DNA of 64,000 nucleotides from Gordionus sp. m RMFG-2023 (Eukaryota; Nematomorpha; Gordioida; Chordodea; Parachordodidae): the NCBI RefSeq assembly GCF_954871325.1, contig NC_088778.1, forward strand, positions 15,465,666 through 15,529,665. Reading direction: 5' to 3'. A program made the position numbers and the translations under genes. How positions within the stretch are numbered: the first letter of the stretch is position 1; every line of letters begins with the position of its first letter. Below the pieces are notes generated by a model. It was given only the letters and a program-made list of their open reading frames with translations, had not been told where the DNA came from and searched no databases. Below, in pieces: positions 1-10,575 of the stretch.

Positions 1-619
1 AATTACAAAATACTTGTATCCGCTAATCAAAATAATATCTAGTACAAATGTAGAATCTAATTCAAAAGCTTTTATCTATTAATTAATAAAAAATCCGAAA
101 ATAACCCCAATCATCTATAAATTGGCAAATATCTTTAACTAGTTTGTTCTTTGATTATGTTTTCTTCAGAATTAAAATAGGATTAATTCAAAAATGAAGA
201 TTAAAATAAATGAAGAACAACATGCAAAAATGATAAATAATCTTAACGTTACCTAAGCATCGGTTTTATTTCATTTTTATGTGCAGGATCGATCATCTTA
301 TAAAATAATTATAAGTAATTTATATATATTTTTATATTATCTGGCCATTTTATTTTTGCCGAAGTCGAAAGAAGAAAATATAATAATAAAATAATTATGC
401 CAGAAGGGAAATAATATTAATAGAAGATATACCCTAAAATTTCGTAAGATTTTTATTTAATGGGTGTAACTTATTTTAAAATTGGGTGATCATTTCTTAA
501 TCTTATATTTCGGATTTTATTTGTACTAGTAGATAGCTCGTCAAAAATGACGGAGAATTAGAATTTTAATCGTTTTTTTAAGAAAGATGTTACCTTTTAT
601 TTAAAAATCATATCCAATT
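1..619. other. Gene-free AT-rich DNA
   Basis: No open frame with recognisable protein content and no clear repeat was seen on either strand. The stretch is AT-rich with short A/T runs, like the intergenic DNA elsewhere in the window. Confidence 0.5.
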
Positions 620-1135
620 TATATAATTTTTAAACCCCCCCCCCTCCCCATTTATGTCAAGTCCAAGCAATGTCATTGAGTCCAACCCATTAGGACTAAG
701 AGTGGAAACTATTATTTGAGTCAAAATATATTTAAATGAGCTTGTACCCAATACCAAAATTCTTTGTAAATATATTACTGTTTACATAAGACTAACATTT
801 AACATTAAAAAATTTCAAGCCAGGTCCAAGCTCATAATATTTGGAAAAAATTTCCACGCGTTCAAGACCTTATAATTTATAAAAAAATTTCTCAAGCCTA
901 GCTCAACCCATAATAATTTTGAAATTTTTTTCCTAGCCCGGCCCATAATAATTTGTATAAGATATTTCCAAGTCAGGTGCAAGCAAATATTAATCTTGAG
1001 GAATATTTTTCAAGCCCAGTCCATCCCATATTAAGTTTCAAAACTATTTCCCAAACCCGGAGATAGTTAAATTTCTAAATAATTTATCAACACATGAAGG
1101 GGAAATCTCGGATTTACCAATTAGTGGGTTAACTC
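620..1135. repeat. Diverged copy of a local AT-rich repeat family, with a C-tract
   Basis: It begins near a run of about a dozen C residues. It carries phrases such as 'actaacatttaacatt' and 'tttctcaagcc', and a closing 'aaatctcggatttacc', that recur in the tandem block at 2280-2990 and, for the last phrase, again near 30445-30485. The same family is therefore dispersed. No coding content. It is probably a decayed non-autonomous element, but its ends are not clear. Confidence 0.45.
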
Positions 1136-1608
1136 CTTTTATCAAAAAATTTGATAAGGGCTATCTATATTTTTTGCTAAGTACAAAAAAATGCTATTTA
1201 TTTAAATTACAAAAATGCTATTCAATACTAATGAAACTTATATGCTTTTTATTTATATATTTTTTAAGAAATTTGTTTTTCTTGCCATATAAATTTAGGT
1301 AATTTTTTTAAAAAATGATGAGGAATAATTATTACTCTGTGTGTCTGGTAAAATTAAGAGCAAATCCTTTCAGTCGTCTGCAGAAGGAAAAATTAATGTA
1401 TAATATCATCCCATTTAGGGTTGTAGGTGAAAGTAATGAATAATGACAAATTACCAAAGCAGTGTACAACACCCATTGCGTTCTGATAAAGCTGAGGCCC
1501 TGGGCTACTGGTAAAAGAAGAATGCAAAATGATATTTCTGCCAAAGTGTCAGTTTTGGTATCCCCCTCTAAAATAGAATCATGAACGACATTGTCAACTC
1601 AACCATAA
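1136..1608. other. Gene-free stretch
   Basis: Only short open frames without recognisable motifs are present. No convincing repeat was seen. Confidence 0.4.
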
Positions 1609-1887
1609 AACGGTCGTAAGTATTGTTATAAAGGCCATGACAAAACTACCGCATATTTTCCCATTAATAATGTTAATGAAATTGACCGCACTACACATTC
1701 ACGTTTGAACATCTCTCTAAATATTCATGAAAGCAGGGAATCGGATAAAGTATTATTTATAATAACTCCTAATGAGGTAAATGATAGTGGAATTAAATGC
1801 TTTTATTTGTTAAAAATTAAGCAGAGGTGGCATAGGGATTGTGGTAGTGGTGATAGAAATATCATTTGGAGGCAACTGGGTGTATAA
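1609..1887 (+). pseudogene. Unrecognised ORF relic, possibly a Helitron Rep/helicase scrap
   Basis: An open frame of about 92 codons without a convincing ATG starts after a stop near 1606. Its start reads NGRKYCYKGHDKTTA. The piece YCYKGHD resembles the 'KYxYKGHD' motif in the helicase-like domain of Helitron proteins, and an NEID stretch follows about 13 residues later. The rest (SLNIHESRESDKV, ending WRQLGV) is not recognised. Base composition is less AT-rich than the surroundings, which fits a coding relic. A chance open frame is possible, and the family assignment rests on one short motif. Confidence 0.2.
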
Positions 1888-2279
1888 AATAAACATATAG
1901 ATATAATTAGATAAAAAACAAAATAAACCTCCAGAGGAGTTCACAGTGCCTTATTATCTTGGCCACCAGTAACTCTAGAACGGGTAAGGCGGTTGTTGAA
2001 TCGCCATTTTTTTCTTTGCTTATCTTTAATAAAAGATTCATCATGTTTGGTAGCAATGTGAGGGATTAGGGTTAGCCTAGACAAATAAAAAAATCAGGCA
2101 AAAATATAAATATACTATTGTTGAAATTAAACAAACATTAAAATAATGTAAAACCGGTAGAAGGGTCAATATCAGATGCATATTTCTAATAAGTTGGAGG
2201 GCTATCATCAAATAAAATTTTTGGGGGACTAATCAAGTCTATTATGATATTCTAAAAGTTAAAAAATAACATGATAAAT
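1888..2279. other. Gene-free stretch
   Basis: No coding signal. A small GC-richer patch lies near 1925-2000. Nothing else stands out. Confidence 0.35.
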
Positions 2280-2990
2280 GTAATGATCCAAGCATCCTAG
2301 ATCTTAATATTTAAAAAGATTTTCTCAAGCCCACCTTCCCTAATAATTTTGAAATCAAGCCCAGAGATATTAAATTTATAACATAAGACTAACATTTAAC
2401 ATTAAAAAATCCTAATATAGGTTCTACCCTACAATATCTGGAAAAAATATCCAAGCATCCAAGACGAACATTTAATAATAAAAATCCCAATATAGGTTAA
2501 ACTGGATAAAATATCCAAGCATCCAAGATCTTAATATTTAAAAAGATTTTCTCAAGCCCACCTTCCCTAATAATTTTAAAATCAAGCCCAGAGATATTAA
2601 ATTTATAATTAATGAAGAGGAAATATCTGATTTACCAATTAGTCAACAGGTAAAATATATTACTTTATAAAAAGAATAACATAAGACTAACATTTAACAT
2701 GAAAAAAATATCCAAGCATCCAAGACTAACATTTAACATTAAAAAATCCCAATATAGGTTCAAGAAAAAAGCATCCAAGATCTTAATATTTAAAAAGAAT
2801 TTCTCTAACCCACCTTCCCTAATAATTTTGAAACCAAGCCCAAAATTTATAATTAATGAAGAGGAAATCTCTCATTTACCAATTATTCTACAGGTAAAAT
2901 ATATTACTTTATAAAAATAATAACATAAGACTAACATTTAACATTAAAAAATCCCAATTTGAGAAAAATTATACTTGATAAATAAGAGAA
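2280..2990. repeat. Degenerate tandem block of ~230-260-bp units
   Basis: The phrases 'ccaagcatcc', 'atcttaatatttaaaaag' and 'cccaccttccctaataat' appear around 2285-2370, 2515-2600 and 2775-2850. Each time they are followed by 'acataagactaacattt' and a poly-A-rich spacer. Units differ by many indels and one carries an internal partial duplication. The short open frame at 2699-2914 lies in these units and is not a gene. The family is shared with 620-1135. Confidence 0.6.
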
Positions 2991-3000
2991 TGTTCTATTT

Positions 3001-3849
3001 TGTAGGTCCTCGCTATCCCTAGTGCGTTTCTTTTTTTAATTGATCTGCCATCTTTTTCTTTTATTAATGACAGATAAATCACCACCTGTACAATCATTAA
3101 CTGAGGTTAGGACATGGCTTATTATCTAAAATAGAAACAAAAGAATAAATAAAAAAAATAAATGCATTGAACTTGATGAGGAGTCAATATACCACCTGTA
3201 CAATCATTAAATATGGGTAAGACAGGGCTTGTTATCTAAAATAAAAACAAAGAATAATATAAAGAATATAAATGCAATGAACCTGAAGAGGAGTCAATAT
3301 TAGGTTCAACTCCCTAGAAATAGTTGGGACATTATCAGGAGCTAAAATAGATGTATTCTACAATATAATAGAGTATAAAAAAAATATATATAAGGCTAAC
3401 TTTATTTTGAGTTGTTAGGAGATTTTGTAGGGCCTCGCTATCCCTAGTGCGTTTCTTTTTTTGATTGATCTGCCATCTTTTTCTTTTATTAATGATGGAT
3501 AAATCACCACCTGTACAATCATTAACTGAGGTTAGGACATGGCTTGTTACCTAAAATAAAAACAAAAGAATAAATAAAAAAAATAAATGCATTGAACCTG
3601 ATGAGGAGTCAATATACCACCTGTACAATCATTAAGCGAGGTTGGGACATGGCTTGTTATCTAAAATAAAAACAAAAGAATAAATAAAAAATATATTAAT
3701 GTATTAAACCTGAAGAGGATTCAATATTAGGTTAACCTCTCTAGAAATAGTGGGAATATCATCCATCATAAGCTAAGTATTTTAAAATGAAAAGTATAAA
3801 CCTTTTTAGTATATATAGATGAATAACTTTATTTTGCATTTGGTAGATT
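3001..3849. repeat. Two ~425-bp direct repeats, each with two ~110-bp subrepeats
   Basis: Copies begin at 3001 and 3426 with nearly the same opening ('cctcgctatccctagtgcg'). Inside each copy a subunit with 'caccacctgtacaatcatt' and 'gacatggcttgtta' occurs twice. The order A-a1-a2 / A-a1-a2 indicates one older ~110-bp duplication followed by a duplication of the whole 425-bp block. Sequence identity between the large copies looks high, so the second event is probably fairly young. No coding content. Confidence 0.75.
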
Positions 3850-3930
3850 TTATTGGGTTTCATGTCTAAAAATATTTTCTATGAAAAAAATAAAATAAAA
3901 TCAATAAAAAAATAAAAATAAGTACGTACC

Positions 3931-4042
3931 GATGACATGACGTAGCGATGACATGACGTAGCGATGACATGACGTAGCGATGACATGACGTAGCGATGAC
4001 ATGACGTAGCGATGACATGACGTAGCGATGACATAGTGAGGA
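3931..4042 (+). repeat. 16-bp tandem array (gatgacatgacgtagc), six perfect units plus one partial
   Basis: Units start at 3931, 3947, 3963, 3979, 3995 and 4011 and are identical. A seventh at 4027 diverges after ten bases. Each unit contains the near-palindromes 'gacatgac' and 'tgacgt'. The perfection points to recent slippage or unequal exchange. It sits in the left inverted arm of the 3870-5310 element. Confidence 0.9.
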
Positions 4043-4284
4043 CATCGGAAAATTATAATATAGATAACTTATTTCTATAAAATATAATTTTATATTTATA
4101 CTATTATTAGTTTACTTAAATAACCAGAATTTTGATTTACAAGCTGCTGTCTAAAATATTGTATTTTTAATATTTTATTGTCATTTTATAATAACATTTC
4201 ATAGACGTGGCTAAATTTTTCTTGGGCAGGGGAGAGGATGGATTAAAATTTTTTGGGAGAATTAGTCTGCAAGATCCCCTTTTG

Positions 4285-4301
4285 GCGGGCCTTAGGCCCG
4301 C
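4285..4301. repeat. GC-rich hairpin: 7-bp stem, 3-nt loop
   Basis: gcgggcc-tta-ggcccgc is a perfect 7-bp inverted repeat around three bases, in DNA otherwise far richer in A and T. The flank 'ttttgtccg' resembles the flank of a near-identical reverse-oriented hairpin at 48600-48614. Confidence 0.7.
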
Positions 4302-5310
4302 TTTTGTCCGTTTCGTCTGGGTTTTTTTTTAAAATTTATATATAGGTAAAAAATATTTTTATAGGATAGGAGGTTAATTTTAATAAAAACAAATTATTTT
4401 CATTATTTAAAATGTACCAAATTGAGAACTAAAAGATTTATAAAAAAATAAGCCAAATCAAGTCAGGCTCTAGGCTCTATTCTAGCTTTACTTATTGTGG
4501 GTTGGGAGCAAACAAAAATGGAAAGGGGGTAGGTGGTAGTTAAAAAATATTTTTCAACATAGAACGAATATTCAAGTTATTTAAACACAAAATTGAAATA
4601 TACGATTTTATTTGAATGAAAATACAACATAAAATATACAATGATCAAATATGTTTAAAAAATTAGATGGAAGATAGTAATTGACTTACTGGAAAGAAAT
4701 AAGTTGATTTAATAAATATTATATAATAACGTTAATATAGTTTAAATGTGCTTGTATAATATTTGTTAGGGATCATCAGCAATATTAAATTTGCAATCTA
4801 ATTTTTAAATAGTTAAATGTATATGTAATTATTAAAAGATTACAAACTATATTACAATTGGTATAATGTCAGCAGTGTAAAACTAACAAAAATAAAGAAT
4901 TAACAATATAAATTTGGTTGAGATGTATTTTTAAATACCTTAAAAACATTTTAAAATTAATCGGTTATGTTTTTTTCATGCCCCTATAAAATCAAGTTAC
5001 TCTTTCTTATATCACTACTTGAGCTTTTATCTGATTTAATAATTCTCTTAAATAGAGAAGACTCACAACTCGATGTGGATGATCTAAACTGATGCAGAAT
5101 TTTTGAAAAAAATTTGCAAATGCATTTTTATATGGATATAGAAATTTGACAAAATCTGATGTAACACAATCTATATTATAATTTTCCGATGTCCTCGCTA
5201 TGTCATTTGTGACGTCATGTCATCTCTATGTCATGTCATCGTTAAGCACTTATTTATTCTTATTATTTATTTATCACTTTCAAAAAAAATAATAAAAAAT
5301 AAATATTATC

Positions 5311-6558
5311 TTCAAATCATTGTATTCTAATTCAATCAACTCAAAAGTATTAAAGTATATTGAATTCTAATGGGTCACATGAAATTTTAATTATATTGTG
5401 AAAATAAATTATATTATATTGAAACAAATTATATATATAGATAACGAAAAATAAAAATTAATATTTTCTTCAAATCATTCTATTCTAAATTCAACTCATC
5501 AGTATTCAATTCTAATGGATAATAATTTTAATTACAATATTGTTTGAAGCGGAATTTGTTTCTGGTAGCTTTCTCAGCACTATAGTTTTCATTCATAGAA
5601 TAAGTTTAATTCCAACTGTTTTCAGCTTACCTTTTTTCTTTAAGCGCCGCCAATTTCTAGTTATGCTTTTGTCATGACATTAATAAAGCTCAGGGACAAA
5701 CGTTGAACAAAATTGTCATCAATTTATTTCATCCTGTTTTTAACATGGACAGCTATATGTGGCTATGTCTCGGGTTTGCTTTCCTCATAAACTATAGATT
5801 ATAACCAATGATAAATCAAGAACTACAACCAATGTGGTGTATCGTGAGGTTATATCCGATTGATGTTTTATACGAATACGAATAAACAATACTTAATATG
5901 ATTTTTTTTTTATAATATAAATAAATTTATATATCTATTTTAAGTATCCTACTTATTTTTAAAGCTATCCATTTTGTGGCCGAACAATATGCCCAACTTG
6001 ATAATTGGTTCCCCGAACAATATTCGTCTTTATTCCTAATATACTTACTATTTTAAATAATATTATTAAATGTTTCTATAATTTTTATTTATCAATAAAT
6101 AAGCTATTGATAAACATTGATTTATATTATGGCGATTCAATAAATTTTTTTAAAATTTATCTATTCTACCCCATATCTATATTGTAATTTTAAATAAAAC
6201 TTTGATATCTCATGTTTTGTGATTCATCGCTTTTTGTTACTCACCACTATTTGAGATTCATGGCTATCTCTTATTCCGTGCCATTTGTGATTTCCATGCT
6301 ACACTCTCCCCGACCGAAGGTCGGGCTAGGGCGATGCCCTAGTCTTTATAATTTTCTCAACCTTTTGCAAATAATTTTTTAACACTCTTAATTTCAATCG
6401 CTAATCCCTCTACAGTAATATTGTTTGCCAAACGAATGTTTTAATTTTTTTATGTTTAGGAAATTAAGATGCCTATCTTAATTAAAGATTTTTTAAAATG
6501 TGCTTATTAATTTATTCAAAAAAATTAGGAAAATATTTAAGTCTTAGGATACTCTTCC
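5311..6558. other. Gene-free DNA containing a double hairpin
   Basis: No coding signal. The 60-codon frame at 6005-6187 is AT-rich and has no motif. A double hairpin at 6309-6342 is listed separately. Confidence 0.45.
6309..6342. repeat. Adjacent double hairpin, GC-rich
   Basis: Two back-to-back perfect hairpins: cccgacc-gaa-ggtcggg at 6309-6325 and ctagggc-gat-gccctag at 6326-6342. Both have 7-bp stems and 3-nt loops. The final CTAG would fit the CTRR 3' end of a Helitron preceded by a hairpin, but no matching 5' end was identified. The shape also recalls the double-hairpin elements known from some fungal mitochondrial genomes. Confidence 0.65.
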
Positions 6559-8665
6559 CAGGGGCGTCGCTAGCCTTCACACTCTCAGGGGGCTCAACTA
6601 AAAAAGCCCCCCATACTTCCCAATTTGTTTTATATAAATATATTATACTTTTTTAAAATTTGTTAACTCTGAACAATTATTCTGATTTTCAAATTTTGTC
6701 ATTTATTATATTATGCATACAAAATAAACTGGCATATAAAAAATCACATAATGCAATAATATAATTCTTAGCAACTTATATTGACAGAAGGTTATCAAAC
6801 TAGTATAAATCTCTGTAACCATTTTAGACAATGTTTTATAGAATGGACTAATAAGGAAAAATGTATAGGTCTAAACCAAATCAACAATTTTTATAGTAGA
6901 GAGTATAAACGACCAATCCAAATCATAAAACTATATGGTGGTTAGAGCTTCCTCTTAGATGACATTATGGAAGCTAGATAAGTAATTGAGAAAATTATAG
7001 TGAGATATTAAATTTCTAAAAGATTATCTTCCATTTTAAATGATATATAAACGACTACACAGTTGACCATTATTGTTTATCTAAAATCTGCAATTATATG
7101 CTCTCAGCCGTTATAGTAATAATCTTAAATTACATAGCAACACAAATAATAGATGCTGGTGAATTTGCAGTAATAGCCATGACACTCACGATGTAAACTA
7201 ATATCAGAATTTATTATGTTGGATAAATTGATAAAATAAAAATACTAAATATTTGGAAGAAATAATTATGCAAATATATTGACGCCTGGAGTTATTTACA
7301 CGGCAATGCCATATTAGAAATGAAACATTTTCTAACTATAAAATAAGTACCAGAATGATATGATGAAACAATTAAGATTTTTTATATTGTCGCACCACCT
7401 TGGTATATTATATCTTAAAAAAATAGTATTTTGTAATAATATCAAAAATATACTTGTATTAAAAATTTAACTCAAGGCTGTTTTTCGAAAATGAAAAAAA
7501 TAGCTTTCCTAAAAACACATAAAAAAAGAGAAGAAAAGATATCAAATTTATTACATCTATTGCAGGATGAATAAGGCTGCATTCATAATGGAGACGGATC
7601 CGATTTTTACATCCGTTCCGTCAAAAGTCAATCTCATCAAAAATGATATATATGTTCATAGTGCGTCCGTTCCGATACCTTCCGTCTTAAAAACGGATCC
7701 GGCATATTTTGAAGTCAAAACATTTTGACTTTTTTATCCGGCAAATCTTATAGAGCGTTATAACGCTACTTACAATTTTTTTATAGTCTATGAACATTTA
7801 TATCATTTTTAATGAGTTTGACTTTTGACGTAACGGATGTAAAAACGGATCCGTCTCCACTATGAATGCAGCCTAATAAAAGGTTTAATTTTAAAATTTA
7901 TTTATAATAAAATAGATGGCGTTAAATACTTGAATGCAATTTGTTATTATATAATATCAAAACCATTTATCAGTAAAATTTATTATAATATTAACTGTAA
8001 TATATTATATAACTGTCAAATACTACTATAAAATATCTGATATTTTATAAACAACTGTATATAGTAGAGGGTTATAAACTATATGTCTACTTACTTTTTA
8101 TAAAGAAATCTCTTATACTTATTTGGACCTTGAAAATATTTTTAGGGTATGATAATAAAATTTCAAAATAAATATACAGTTGATTAGTCATTTTGAACTT
8201 GGCTAATTACAATAATAAATTTGTTAATTTTCAAATAATATATGATTATATTTATTTAATTAGGGTTAAATAATAATTTAAATAATAAAAGTCAATTAAA
8301 CTTCAACTGTTAAAGCTAAATTAATATTTAGCTAGTTATTGATATTATATTTTTAATACAGAATTTGATCGCAAGCTGACATAGTGAAAAGATGATTTAT
8401 ATGTATTAATCTAATCTAATAATTAAAATAATATTCATTTAATAAAAATTTAAATAGTCTTATTAATTTCTAAATAATAAAATTATATCTATATATTACT
8501 TAATGGAATTATAAAAGAAATCTTTCAGTGGGCAGTCAAAAAAATTTATTTTTAGTTCAAGGGGATATTAAGGAGCCATTAAAAATAATTTTCTTTGCTT
8601 CAGGGGGCTATTCAAATTTTTCAGGGGGCTCGAGCCCCTGCGCGTTTTCCCTAGCGACGTCACTG
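6559..8665. mobile_element. ~2.1-kb non-autonomous hAT-type element, copy 1
   Basis: The element starts CAGGGGCGTCGCTAG and ends with CTAGCGACGTCACTG. These form imperfect terminal inverted repeats of the CAGNGGCGTxxC style common among hAT elements. It is flanked by 8-bp direct repeats with one mismatch (actcttcc 6551-6558, actcttct 8666-8673). Near both ends lie 'agggggct' blocks. The interior is AT-rich without a recognisable transposase on either strand. A second copy at 48542-50400 is similar along most of its length. A 299-bp MITE (7575-7873) is inserted in this copy only. Confidence 0.85.
7575..7873. mobile_element. PIF/Harbinger-like MITE (299 bp, TAA target duplication)
   Basis: Terminal inverted repeats read ggctgcattcata and tatgaatgcagcc and continue inward through a 'ggagacggatccg' block. 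The flanks are TAA (7572-7574) and TAA (7874-7876), the 3-bp duplication typical of PIF/Harbinger. The related 2-kb element at 48542-50400 has the uninterrupted sequence at the matching place (about 49600-49615), which serves as an empty site. Internal parts are palindromic with no coding. Confidence 0.85.
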
Positions 8666-8901
8666 ACTCTTCTTCTATGTATTCTGCAATTATAAAGTTT
8701 CTCAAGGCCTCTTTATTCAAGAACCTTTTTCCAATTGGCAAAACCCGCTTGGTATAAATTGAATCATCATTGTTTAATTATAGATCTCAAAAGGAGGAAA
8801 AAACTGAATCAGCTTTAATTTATTATTCAAATTATAGATATTTATAAAATTTTAAAGATAATATTTTTTCAATTAGTAACAGTCATTTTGAGTGATGTTG
8901 G

Positions 8902-9106
8902 TATTGTTGTTGAAAAACCTGATTTGGGTCGATTTATAAAATTAAATTTTAGCCAAAATAATATAACCTCGTCATTTGGCAAATAGATATCCAAACCTTT
9001 TTCCCATCTATGAGCAAAATCTCTAAACTTACATAATACTATTTTGGCTATAATTTTAATCGGGTTGTCTTTAAAATCAACCGAATCGGGTCTTCTAACA
9101 CCAGTA
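8902..9106. mobile_element. hAT MITE of the 'tagtgttgttaaac' family
   Basis: About 205 bp. The left end (tattgttgttgaaaaacc, then 'gggtcgattt') is inverted at the right end ('aatcgggtcttctaacacc'). It is flanked by gatgttgg (8894-8901) and gatattgg (9107-9114), an 8-bp TSD with one mismatch. The middle phrase 'ctatgagcaaaatctc' recurs in the copies in the ClC introns. Confidence 0.75.
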
Positions 9107-10575
9107 GATATTGGTTTATTTGATGATACCTGATTTAAATCAGTTGTAAAATATTTGCAATAAGAATAACTTAAAAATCTAACCTATCTATCTTGTTTTT
9201 GCAAGCTTAGGGGCATTTACCCTATTCTGATCCTTGGCATCCTGTTCCTTATCATTCTTATACCAAATTGACTAAATTTATTTTTTTTCCTTTTTCATTA
9301 CAATATGAAAGGCGTTGGCGCTATTAGGTATTTCAGAGGACATGAAAAAATAATTTTTTTAGACATAATGGTTTCACTAACAACACTTATTTTCCCCATT
9401 ACATTCTTATTTTTAAAAAATTTATCAAAAAATATTTTTTTTTGTGTGGGTGGGGGTGGGAGGGGGCTCCCCCAAATAGACCTAGAATCGGACCTGAGTC
9501 TGGTACAAAGGGTACAAATAGGAACTATATTTTTATTAGTATAAAATATAATAAAATCTATATATATATATACTTTATATATAAATGCTTTTTTAAAAAA
9601 TAAATTATAGTTATTAGTATTTTTGTTTAAAATATTATTTACTTTTACACATCTTTTCCATAAATTATATTTATGATATAAGCATACATTTTTGGGGGAT
9701 AGAGAGTAGAGAGGAGTCTAAGTAGAATATTTTTTTATTAGCTTAAAATGATACAAACAAAAAGTGTCATATTTTGAAGCGGAAGGATTCAGCCTTACCC
9801 CCCCCCCCCCCCCATGATAACGCATCTGTAACAGTTACTACTTAATTCTTAGCATTTTTGCCCTTATTAATTATTTTATTAATAAAAAGATTGTGTTTAT
9901 GTCGAGCTTAAAAACTATGATTATAAATTTAATAGATGAACTATAAATTCTTTACTCATATAATCGTGCACAGAACAGATGTCAAAATAGTATTCATATG
10001 TCATTACTTATAGTTTCGAGAATTTGGTATTTCTTATTTTTAAAATGAACACAAAACACAAAGAAATGGTTTTTTGAAAATTTGCTATTTTTATTTATAT
10101 TTTAAATTAATAATATGGTCCTATCGTCATAACATATCATTTAAAAAGTATAACCATTTTATAAGTGATTATTTTAAAATTTCTTGTTATAATTTAAAAT
10201 TATTTTTATGAATTCATATTAATGAAGGATAAATTTTTTTTAAAATATGTGTAGACTAATTGTCATTTTAGGATATTGTGACTTTTTATATATGAAACTT
10301 ATTTTTAATTGTAACAATTAGATTATCTTCTACTAATTAATAAATTATTTAAAAAATTATGTATGGTTATAATTTAAGTATTGTCAATGGAAGTAAAACA
10401 TAGTAACATAATTTAAGGTGGTAAAATTATTTAACTTTTCTACATTTATCATAATTTTTTACAATATAAATTTGCTTTATTAATTTGGTTATTTTTGCAC
10501 TGCATTATACGTACATGATATATTTATTTTTTTTTCTACATAATTTTATAAGTAATAAAAAATAATTTTTAAAAG
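9107..10575. other. Intergenic DNA with a decayed poly-C-ended repeat
   Basis: About 9430-9816 contains a relic ending in a run of C residues (9799-9815), with the phrase 'tttttattagcttaaa' shared with copies at 25795-26062 and 36510-37430. The 79-codon frame at 9305-9544 spans G-rich repeat sequence and is not considered a gene. The remainder, up to the SETDB1-like start codon, is AT-rich. No TATA/initiator arrangement could be picked out against this background. Confidence 0.45.

Larger units (their letters stand above)
3870..5310. mobile_element. Foldback/MITE-like element with tandem-repeat-bearing inverted ends
   Basis: The left part (about 3870-4068) reads as the reverse complement of the right part (about 5167-5310). 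Both contain 'gacatcggaaaattataa' next to copies of the gatgacatgacgtagc word and an AT-rich outer arm. The left arm has an expanded 16-bp array. The right arm has only two or three diverged copies of that word. The middle is AT-rich without recognisable coding. The exact ends and the TSD could not be fixed. Family unknown. Confidence 0.6.

Noticed and set aside
2699-2914. 71-codon Lys-rich frame
   Set aside because: Lies in a degenerate tandem repeat and has no homologous motif.
3931-4042. CRISPR-like array
   Set aside because: Units are contiguous 16-mers with no spacers, in a eukaryotic transposon arm.
6326-6342. Certain Helitron 3' end
   Set aside because: Hairpin and CTAG fit, but no 5' TC end, AT target or second copy with the same end was found.
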